A stretch of 20,063 bases of DNA from Chloroflexota bacterium (lineage in GTDB: Bacteria; Chloroflexota; Dehalococcoidia; DSTF01; RBG-16-68-14), in contig JADFRJ010000010.1 in NCBI GenBank assembly GCA_022561355.1, positions 1-20,063 of the forward strand. The letters run 5' to 3'. A program made the translations under genes and the position numbers. The notes beneath the pieces are model-generated. The model had not been told where the DNA came from and made no database searches. It was given only the letters and a program-made list of their open reading frames with translations. Below, piece by piece: positions 14,563 through 20,063 of this stretch; the stretch's first letter is position 1; each line of letters begins with the position of its first letter.

Positions 14563-15363
14563 ATGAGCAACGTCCTGGAGATCACAAACGCCGGACACGT
14601 CCGCAAGCTCCGGCTCAACCGGCCTGAGAAGAAGAACGCCCTCTCCGACGAGCTGGCCTGGGGCATCATCAGCGCGGTCGAGGAGGCCGCCAAGGACGAC
14701 GATGTCTGGATCATCGCCATCACCGGCACGGACGATGCTTTCTGCTCCGGCCTGGACTTGACGCCATCGAGCAACGGCGCCCATCCCTATCTTTCGACGC
14801 AGGACGCCTTGCTGGACGACCTTGGTTGGGTGAGCCGCATCCCGCTTGTGCTGCGAGAGCAGTGCGACAAGCCGATCGTCGCCGGTCTCAACGGCGTCGC
14901 AGTCGGCGCCGGCTTCTCGCTCGCGATGGCCGCCGACATCCGGCTCGCGTCGGAGAGCGTCCGTCTGATCGCGGGCTATCCGCGCATTGGCGGGTCGCCG
15001 GACGGCGGGCTATCCTTCACGCTCGCGCAGGCGATCGGCTACGAGCAGGCAATGCGCTTCCTGCTGGAGAACCGCACCGTCGGCGCAGAGGAGGCGCTCA
15101 AGCTAGGCCTCGTCGGCGAGGTGGTGCCCGACAACTCGTTCGACGAGCGATTCGACGAGTACTGCCAGTCGCTGACGAAGATCTCGCCCATTACGGCACG
15201 CCTGACCAAGCGCGTCGTGCGGCGTGCCACGGCCATGGTCGATCCTGAGAGCCACTACCGCTACGAGTTGCAGAACATCACTCGTGCCTTCACCAGCGAG
15301 GACGGTAAGGAGGCCGGCAAGGCCTTCCGCGAAAAGCGAACGCCGGAGTTCAAGGGCCGCTAG
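14563..15363 (+). CDS. Enoyl-CoA hydratase/isomerase family protein
   Basis: This 266-aa crotonase-fold protein binds CoA thioesters and stabilises an enolate. The oxyanion-hole elements are DAFCSGLDL (58-66) and NGVAVGAGFSLAMAADIRLAS (from 110). In the active-site segment GYPRIGGSPDGGLSF (138-152) the carboxylate is Asp147 in PDGG, not the glutamate pair of classical hydratases. This points to an isomerase-type member such as PaaG. Tyr139 and Asp147 have the same 8-residue spacing as the catalytic Trp137 and Asp145 of 4-chlorobenzoyl-CoA dehalogenase (from memory), but Tyr replaces Trp. GAGGAG precedes the ATG. It follows the acyl-CoA dehydrogenase by 13 bp. Confidence 0.93.
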   Translation: MSNVLEITNAGHVRKLRLNRPEKKNALSDELAWGIISAVEEAAKDDDVWIIAITGTDDAFCSGLDLTPSSNGAHPYLSTQDALLDDLGWVSRIPLVLREQCDKPIVAGLNGVAVGAGFSLAMAADIRLASESVRLIAGYPRIGGSPDGGLSFTLAQAIGYEQAMRFLLENRTVGAEEALKLGLVGEVVPDNSFDERFDEYCQSLTKISPITARLTKRVVRRATAMVDPESHYRYELQNITRAFTSEDGKEAGKAFREKRTPEFKGR

Positions 15364-15364
15364 C

Positions 15365-15811
15365 TTGCCTGAACTCCCGCGCGATGATCCGGTCATCGAA
15401 AAGCTCCTCAGTGGCGCGTTCCTCGCCAGACTCGCGTACATCGGCCTCGATGGCCGGCCTCGCGTGGTACCCATCTGGTACGCGTATCTGGGCGGCGAGT
15501 TCATCATGGTGACCGGGCCCAAGGCCGACAAGGTAGCCGCGATCGAAGCGAACGGGGCTGTGGCCCTTACGATCGACTCCGACCAGCCACCGTACAGCGT
15601 GCTCCTCGTCAACGGGGACGCAACGGTGGAAACGACAGACGGCATGGCCGCCGAGTACCCAGACATCGTTCAGCGCTACCTCGCGGGCGCCGCCGACGCC
15701 TATCTCTCCGGCATGCGCGAACGGATCCGCGAGCAGCGCCGCATCCGCGTCGTCCCGCGCTCGTGGCGCGTCCTGGACTTCGTGAAGCGCTATCCCAAAA
15801 GCCTCCGCTAA
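15365..15811 (+). CDS. Pyridoxamine 5'-phosphate oxidase-like split-barrel protein
   Basis: This protein of about 148 aa has the FMN/F420-binding split-barrel fold: FLARLAYIGLDGRPRVVPIW (about 19-38), FIMVTGPKADKVAAIEANG (46-64) and VLLVNGDATVE (79-89). The members are small flavin- or deazaflavin-dependent oxidoreductases, or cofactor-binding proteins. The start is TTG 15365, 1 bp after the enoyl-CoA hydratase stop, with AAGGG in the end of that gene as ribosome site. Upstream codons in the same frame belong to the overlapping hydratase region and lack a start with a ribosome site. It probably reduces or oxidises an intermediate of the same pathway, but the substrate and the cofactor (FMN or F420) cannot be told. 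Confidence 0.87.
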   Translation: MPELPRDDPVIEKLLSGAFLARLAYIGLDGRPRVVPIWYAYLGGEFIMVTGPKADKVAAIEANGAVALTIDSDQPPYSVLLVNGDATVETTDGMAAEYPDIVQRYLAGAADAYLSGMRERIREQRRIRVVPRSWRVLDFVKRYPKSLR

Positions 15812-15826
15812 CAGAAGGAGAGCAAC

Positions 15827-16396
15827 ATGTCTGACATGTTCGTAGAGTCCCTGCGCAACCGGATCGGCGCGATCAACACGCTGTACGAACGTTGCGTCTC
15901 CGATATGACGCTAGAGCAGGTGAATCACCAAGAGCGCGCCGGCGTGCTGCCCATCGCATTCAGCCTCAGCCACTACATCAGAGCGCAGGACCAGTCCATC
16001 AGCGGCCCCTTCCTTCAGCAGCCGGCCCTCTGGGAGTCCGGCGGCTGGGCCGAGAAGATCGGCGTGACGGTCGACAAGTTTGGCCGAGAGGAGACGGTCG
16101 AAGAAATGGAGCAGATCCGCTTCGCCGACTTCGACGCCTTCAAAAGCTATCAGGCTGTCGTGCTCGCGCGCACCCTGTCCGCCCTTGAGGTAGTTACGGC
16201 GGAGTCGCTGTCAGAAGTCCTCATGCCGAAGCTGCCGCCCAACATGCAGAACATCTACTGCGCTCTCGTCATCAAAGACGGCCCGCTACGTAAACTGGAC
16301 GTGTTGGAGTGCTTCGTTTACCAGCATGGCCTGCGCCACATGGGCGAGATCGAACACGGACGCGCCCTCGTTGGCCTGCAGGGTATGACCAGCTAA
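15827..16396 (+). CDS. DinB-like (four-helix) metal-binding protein
   Basis: This 189-aa all-helical protein carries the three-histidine pattern of the DinB/YfiT/mycothiol-transferase superfamily: His49 (SLSHYIRAQ), His167 and His171 (YQHGLRHMGEIEHG, 165-178). Members bind a divalent metal and often act as thiol (bacillithiol or mycothiol) transferases or maleylpyruvate-type isomerases. GAAGGAG precedes ATG 15827. It is the last gene of the rightward unit, 15 bp after the split-barrel gene. A thiol transferase at the end of a dehalogenation unit would make sense for trapping reactive epoxides or halides; that is inference. It converges on the MFS gene, with 10 bp between stops and no clear terminator. 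Confidence 0.85.
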   Translation: MSDMFVESLRNRIGAINTLYERCVSDMTLEQVNHQERAGVLPIAFSLSHYIRAQDQSISGPFLQQPALWESGGWAEKIGVTVDKFGREETVEEMEQIRFADFDAFKSYQAVVLARTLSALEVVTAESLSEVLMPKLPPNMQNIYCALVIKDGPLRKLDVLECFVYQHGLRHMGEIEHGRALVGLQGMTS

Positions 16397-16406
16397 ATTC
16401 CAACTA

Positions 16407-17888
16407 TCATTCGCCACCTCTCTCTTCGTCCGATGGCCCGCCTGCAGAAACGAAGTTTCTGCCAAGCGCGACCGAAGGTCGAGCCGGAGGCTCCTCCCAG
16501 AACGTGGAGAGCACCTCCAGGCCGGTCGGCGCTTCGCGCCCGGCGTAGCGGCTCGCCAGCAAGATGAGCACGTAGGCGCCGATCAGTACAATCCACGGCG
16601 CGACCAGCAGGATCGGCTCGACGCCCGTTCGGACGGCGAGACCTCCCAGCGCGAGCAGCGGGACCATGGCGGCGGCGTTCGTCAGGACGTTCTGGAGCCC
16701 GAAGGTCCGTCCCTGCTGCAAGACGGGTACCCGCCGATTGATGTAGATCTGCACCGCGACGGCGGTCAGGGTCGTGGCGAAACCCGCGAACAGCGCGATG
16801 CTGCCGGCCGCCCGCACCTCTTCACCAGGATCGATGCCAACGACAAACAGCGCGTTCATGGCGCTGATCGGGGCCAGTACCGGCGACACGAAGTCGACCG
16901 CTCCCAGCAGGAAGAGACTGACCGTGGCTATCAGGAATCCGATAGCGGCCGACATCCGCTCCCCGATCCGGTCGATGAGCCTGGGCGCGAAGGCCATCGC
17001 CACTAGAGCGCCGACGCCGGCCGGCGCGAACACGTAGACCGTATTCGTAGGGTCGGCGTGCAACACGTCCCGCACGTAGATCGGGCCGAGCGTCGCGGAG
17101 ATCGTGTTGAGCACAGAGACGATCAGGCCGATCATGATCATCGAGCCGATCGCCGGGTGGTTCGCCAGCCATCGCAGGGCCACGGGCACGCCAAGGTCCC
17201 GCTCCGAGAGATCGACCTTGCTGAGCGCTTCCCGCACGCCGATGTGTTTCCTCAGCGGCAGGCTGAAAACGCGAATCGACGCGAGCAAGAGGAACACGCC
17301 GCAGACGAAGAAGAGCGGGCCCACGCCCCACAGCTTCACGACGAATGGGGCGAGCAGCGCCGTCCCAATCGCCGTTGCGATCGAGTCCGAGAACGACAGG
17401 AGCGACGCCGCGGTGCAGATCTCCTCTCTGGACGCCACCAGCGGTATCACAGCCTTCTCTGATGGTCCGACCACCTGATTGATGAGGCTCACCGACGCTA
17501 CGAGCACCAGTATCGGCCCGAGCGACGTGCCGAACGCGACGGGCACGAGGAAGCACAGCAGGCCCTGGAGGCCGTAGCCCAGGCCGAGCGCGACCCGCTT
17601 AGGCAACGTGTCCGAGACGGTGCCAGCGTACAAACCCAGCGCCGCCGCCGGCACCAGGGCTGCCATACCGACCAGCGCCGCCTCGAATACCGAGCCGCCC
17701 GCCGCGACAGCGACCAGCGAGCCGTACATGATCGCCTCGTGCCCGATCTCCGACAGCAGGCGTGACAGAAATACGATCTGGAAGCGCACACGACGCAGGA
17801 TCGAAGTCTCAGGGAGGAAGACGTAGAAGAGTCTGAACGCCGCGGGAGGCGCCGGCTGATCAGCGCCGGGCGTCGGCATGCCGGTCAT
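16407..17888 (-). CDS. MFS transporter with an extended C-terminal tail
   Basis: This 493-aa inner-membrane protein has about twelve hydrophobic segments, beginning FQIVFLSRLLSEIGHEAIMYG (split here: FQIVFLSRLL, then SEIGHEAIMYG). It has an MFS-like loop GLYAGTVSDTLPKRVALGLG between segments 2 and 3. The layout resembles the MFS_3/EntS-like exporters. The tail after LILLASRYAGRE, about 45 residues, is hydrophilic and is encoded by a run of small hairpins at 16444-16540; this tail is probably not part of the conserved protein. The start ATG 17888 lies 3 bp after the SDR stop, so the two genes form one unit. Transported substrate unknown. Confidence 0.88.
   Translation of the reverse strand: MTGMPTPGADQPAPPAAFRLFYVFLPETSILRRVRFQIVFLSRLLSEIGHEAIMYGSLVAVAAGGSVFEAALVGMAALVPAAALGLYAGTVSDTLPKRVALGLGYGLQGLLCFLVPVAFGTSLGPILVLVASVSLINQVVGPSEKAVIPLVASREEICTAASLLSFSDSIATAIGTALLAPFVVKLWGVGPLFFVCGVFLLLASIRVFSLPLRKHIGVREALSKVDLSERDLGVPVALRWLANHPAIGSMIMIGLIVSVLNTISATLGPIYVRDVLHADPTNTVYVFAPAGVGALVAMAFAPRLIDRIGERMSAAIGFLIATVSLFLLGAVDFVSPVLAPISAMNALFVVGIDPGEEVRAAGSIALFAGFATTLTAVAVQIYINRRVPVLQQGRTFGLQNVLTNAAAMVPLLALGGLAVRTGVEPILLVAPWIVLIGAYVLILLASRYAGREAPTGLEVLSTFWEEPPARPSVALGRNFVSAGGPSDEERGGE
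16444..16540. repeat. Array of four mini-hairpins with 3-nt loops
   Basis: GCAGAAAC-GAA-GTTTCTGC (16444-16462), CGACC-GAA-GGTCG (16469-16481), GAGCC-GGA-GGCTC (16481-16493) and GGCGC-TTC-GCGCC (16528-16540) are all perfect stems of 5-8 bp with a 3-nt loop; three of the loops are GAA or its complement TTC. They lie inside the 3' end of the MFS gene and face the end of the DinB gene. The shared loop and dense packing suggest a repeat family or an RNA 3'-end structure. Confidence 0.55.
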
Positions 17889-17891
17889 GTA

Positions 17892-18701
17892 CTAACCCAT
17901 GACCGAAGAGCCCTGGGCCGTGCTAATGCCGCCATCGACCGGGATTACCACGCCGGTGACGTACGTGCTGGCCGGCGACGCGAGGTAGAGCGCGACCCCG
18001 GCCATGTCCTCCGGCCTGCCGATGCGCCTCATCGGAGCGCTCGCCTCGATCTGAGACTGGAAGTTCTCCAGCATCCACTCCGTCATCTTCGACTCGAACG
18101 GGCCCGGCGCGATCGCGTTGACTGTGATGTGGCGAGGCGCAAGCGCGACTGCCAGCACTCGCGTCATGTGGTGCACGGCCGCCTTGCTCGGCCCGTAGGC
18201 AAAGTTGTCGACCGTCGGGACCGTGAGCGCGTCGATCGAACCCACGTTGATGACCCGCGACGGCGCCTCCGCCGTGCCCGCCTCCGCAAGCAATGGCGTC
18301 AGGTCTCGCGTGAGCATGAAGGGCGCCTTCACGTTGATGTTCATCACCTTGTCCCAACCGTCCTCGGGGTACTCCTCCAGCGGAGCGCCCCAGCTCGCGC
18401 CCGCGTTGTTCACCAGGATATCCAGCTTCCCCTCGCGTTCACTCAGTTCGCTCACGAGGAGCGCGCGGCCTTCGTTCGTGGTGAGGTCGGTGGGAATGGA
18501 GATGCAGTCGCCTATCTGCGACAGCTCCGCCGCCGCCGCGTCGCACGCCTCCGCCTTGCGAGCCGCGATGTAGACCTTGGCGCCGTTCGCGACGAAGCCG
18601 GACGCGATCATGTACCCAATTCCGCGCGAGCCTCCCGTAACGAGGGCCACCCGGCCGTCCAGAGAGAATAGATCGTTTCTATGAAGTGAAGGGTTGGTCA
18701 A
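17892..18701 (-). CDS. Classical SDR family oxidoreductase
   Basis: This 269-aa NAD(P)-dependent alcohol/ketone oxidoreductase has all standard SDR motifs: TGGSRGIG (22-29), NNAG (98-101), Ser155 (NVGSIDA), Tyr169-x3-Lys173 (YGPSK), and VIPVDGG near the C-terminus. Arg48 after the second strand suggests NADP preference. The overall pattern resembles RhlG/FabG-like ketoreductases. The start is TTG 18701, supported by GAGGAG 6 nt upstream. It is the first gene of a two-gene minus-strand unit with the MFS exporter. A 14-bp palindrome lies 58 bp upstream of the start. In contrast to the SDR at 6396, it keeps both the cofactor motif and the catalytic lysine. Confidence 0.95.
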   Translation of the reverse strand: MTNPSLHRNDLFSLDGRVALVTGGSRGIGYMIASGFVANGAKVYIAARKAEACDAAAAELSQIGDCISIPTDLTTNEGRALLVSELSEREGKLDILVNNAGASWGAPLEEYPEDGWDKVMNINVKAPFMLTRDLTPLLAEAGTAEAPSRVINVGSIDALTVPTVDNFAYGPSKAAVHHMTRVLAVALAPRHITVNAIAPGPFESKMTEWMLENFQSQIEASAPMRRIGRPEDMAGVALYLASPASTYVTGVVIPVDGGISTAQGSSVMG

Positions 18702-18758
18702 GGTAGTCTCCTCACTGATTAGCCAAGCGCCTGTTCAGGCCGTTGTCGTATGAGTCTC

Positions 18759-18772
18759 TCAGAGGCCTCTGA
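18759..18772. promoter_or_regulatory. 14-bp perfect palindrome upstream of the SDR
   Basis: TCAGAGGCCTCTGA is fully self-complementary and lies 58 bp before the TTG start of the SDR-MFS unit. If TAGAAT (18794-18789 on the minus strand) is the -10, the palindrome sits about 10-23 nt after the transcription start, a common repressor position. It may be an operator; chance is not excluded. Confidence 0.35.
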
Positions 18773-18843
18773 TCCCAGAAGCGCGCTCATTCTACATGAC
18801 GGGTACTACACGAGTTGCGTCTATCGGTGCCTCCGCGAATCTG

Positions 18844-19090
18844 GCTGAACTGCGGTTCAGCTTGGCAGAAGCTTTGCATCTTCTGCTGACTGGTGGCGTT
18901 TTGGGGCGCGTTCTTTGATTGAGTTGCGGCCAAACCTAAGGCCACGGCTCGCCTTCGGCGAGCTGGCAGAAACGACGTCCTGCGTACGCATGTGCTCTCC
19001 TTTCGATCAGGAGATCGTAATAGGGCGTTGCGTTAGCTCGAAGCGGAATGTGGCAGACTGAGCTACGCTCCGGCTCACCTAACGGTGAGC
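18844..19090. repeat. Cluster of short inverted repeats
   Basis: Four perfect 7-bp stems occur in 247 bases: 18844-18861 (loop TGCG), 18865-18886 (8-nt loop), 18947-18963 (loop TTC) and 19073-19090 (loop TAAC). The stem at 18947 has the same TTC loop as the array in the MFS gene. No T-run follows any of them. Confidence 0.45.
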
Positions 19091-19124
19091 TTGGCGCCCT
19101 TTCTCTTATGCTATTCGTAGTGTG

Positions 19125-20063
19125 ATGCCTGACTTGCTCCTGAAGAACGCCCGCATCTGGACCGGCGATGATGCCAATCCCTGGGCAAACGCGGCCGTCA
19201 TCCAAGACGGCCGCTTCTCGTTCGCCGGCCGCGATACCGATATCAACCCTCCTACTGCGGCGGACGTGTTGGACGCTGAGGGCCGCCTGGTGGTGCCCGG
19301 GCTGACCGATGGCCACGCGCACCTGCTGCAGACCGGCCTGGCAATGCGCGCCGTCGATCTCAAGGGCGTAACGAGCGTCGGCGAGGCAGCGGACCGCGTC
19401 GGCGAGCGAGCCGCGAAGACTGCGGCCGGCGATTGGGTGCAAGGCGCCGGCTGGGATCAGAACCTCTGGCCGGACTTCGCGTTTCCGGACAAGCGCGCCC
19501 TAGACGCCGTCGCCCCAGACACGCCGGTGGCGCTCACCCACACCTCGGCCCACTGCGTCTGGGTGAACAGCGCCGCCCTGCGCGAAGCCGGCGTCACCGC
19601 GTCTACGGAGGCGCCGGACGGTGGCCGCATCGACATCGGCGCGGACGGCGAGCCATCGGGCATCCTGCGCGACACCGCCGCCGCCCTCGTCTACAGAGCG
19701 ATGCCCGCGCCGGCGCGCGAGCAGCGCAGCGATGCGTTAGCGGAGGCGATCCGGCACGCCAACGGCCTTGGGCTCACGGGAGTGCACGCAATGGACGTGA
19801 ACGGCGGCGAACTCGCCGCGTTGAAGGAGCTGAACGAGCAGGGAGCGCTGAAGCTGCGGGTCCGCGCCTACCTCTCCCAAGCACGGCTGGAGCGCTGGAT
19901 CGAGGAAGGCATCAAGACGGGCGGCGGCGACGACGTCCTACGCATTGGCGGTGTGAAGTTCTTCGCCGACGGCGCGCTCGGGTCGCTCACCGCATGGATG
20001 CTGCGCCCGTACGAACACGGCTCAGACACGGGCCTTCCTCTGCAGCCGGTCCATCAGTTGGAG
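19125..20063 (+). CDS. YtcJ-like metal-dependent amidohydrolase (3' end outside the window)
   Basis: The first 313 residues of an amidohydrolase-superfamily enzyme are present. The N-terminal sandwich strand LLLKNARIWTGDD is followed by VVPGLTDGHAHL with metal ligands His64 and His66, then DWVQGAGWDQNLWP, HTSAHCVWVNSAAL near 140 and VKFFADGALGS with Lys278. These are marks of the YtcJ/NfdA branch, which hydrolyses N-substituted formamides and related amides. The start is ATG 19125; no strong ribosome site is visible. A TATGCT at 19107-19112 could be a -10 that would give a very short leader. The gene is divergent from the SDR-MFS unit and continues past the end of the window. Confidence 0.93.
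   Translation, partial: MPDLLLKNARIWTGDDANPWANAAVIQDGRFSFAGRDTDINPPTAADVLDAEGRLVVPGLTDGHAHLLQTGLAMRAVDLKGVTSVGEAADRVGERAAKTAAGDWVQGAGWDQNLWPDFAFPDKRALDAVAPDTPVALTHTSAHCVWVNSAALREAGVTASTEAPDGGRIDIGADGEPSGILRDTAAALVYRAMPAPAREQRSDALAEAIRHANGLGLTGVHAMDVNGGELAALKELNEQGALKLRVRAYLSQARLERWIEEGIKTGGGDDVLRIGGVKFFADGALGSLTAWMLRPYEHGSDTGLPLQPVHQLE

Larger units (their letters stand above)
18702..19124. other. Gene-free, hairpin-rich intergenic stretch
   Basis: No convincing ORF or RNA gene is seen in these 423 bases between divergent genes. Contents: the SDR leader with GCCTG-TT-CAGGC (18729-18740) and a 14-bp palindrome (18759-18772); a possible minus-strand -10 TAGAAT (18794-18789); hairpins GCTGAAC/GTTCAGC (18844-18861), GCAGAAG/CTTCTGC (18865-18886), GCTCGCC-TTC-GGCGAGC (18947-18963) and GCTCACC-TAAC-GGTGAGC (19073-19090). 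GCAGAAACGACGTCCTGC (from 18965) looks like a decayed copy of the hairpin at 16444. Confidence 0.6.

Noticed and set aside
18702..19124. Possible tRNA or CRISPR array in the hairpin-rich intergenic stretch
   Set aside because: There is no cloverleaf with a T-loop sequence, and the repeats differ in sequence and are not regularly spaced.

Overview
The window is GC-rich bacterial chromosomal DNA packed with secondary-metabolism and xenobiotic-type enzymes: a P450 with ferredoxin, two haloalkane dehalogenases, three SDR-fold or MDR-like reductases, an arylsulfatase, beta-oxidation enzymes and two exporters. It has no rRNA, tRNA, CRISPR array or recognisable transposase. GTG and TTG starts are common, and TAG, TGA and TAA all serve as stops. 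This gene mix resembles catabolic islands of Chloroflexota (SAR202/Dehalococcoidia-like) or high-GC actinobacterial genomes. That placement is inference only.

Layout. (a) 1-523: a 3' remnant of an unrecognised ORF, then an AT-richer promoter region with two related inverted repeats that look like repressor operators. (b) 524-3527, plus strand: cytochrome P450, its 3Fe-4S-type ferredoxin, a clear hairpin terminator, then a MATE exporter. (c) 9948 down to 3542, minus strand: a tightly packed run of ten genes: DUF1330 protein, haloalkane dehalogenase 1, a 97-aa beta-rich protein, DUF2855 reductase-like protein, a halohydrin-dehalogenase-like SDR, an NMO-like flavoprotein, a 158-aa protein, a 45-aa ORF and a 435-aa beta-propeller-like protein. 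(d) 10097-16396, plus strand, divergent from (c): arylsulfatase, haloalkane dehalogenase 2, acyl-CoA dehydrogenase, enoyl-CoA hydratase/isomerase family protein, split-barrel flavin protein and DinB-like protein. (e) 18701 down to 16407, minus strand: classical SDR then MFS exporter. (f) 18702-19124: a hairpin-rich gene-free stretch. (g) From 19125: a YtcJ-type amidohydrolase that runs off the end.

The main result is the divergon (c)+(d). Each arm carries one haloalkane dehalogenase of subfamily I with the full catalytic pentad. The left arm also encodes an SDR-fold protein with the Ser-x12-Tyr-x3-Arg signature of halohydrin dehalogenases and no dinucleotide-binding glycine motif. Haloalkane to haloalcohol (haloalkane dehalogenase) and vicinal haloalcohol to epoxide (halohydrin dehalogenase) are consecutive reactions. 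The arms also carry flavin, acyl-CoA and enoyl-CoA enzymes that could process the carbon skeleton. The locus therefore reads as a candidate catabolic cluster for a halogenated (perhaps sulfated or nitro-substituted) natural compound. Several small proteins of unknown function (97, 158, 45 and 435 aa) are embedded in it. No transcriptional regulator is visible inside the window.
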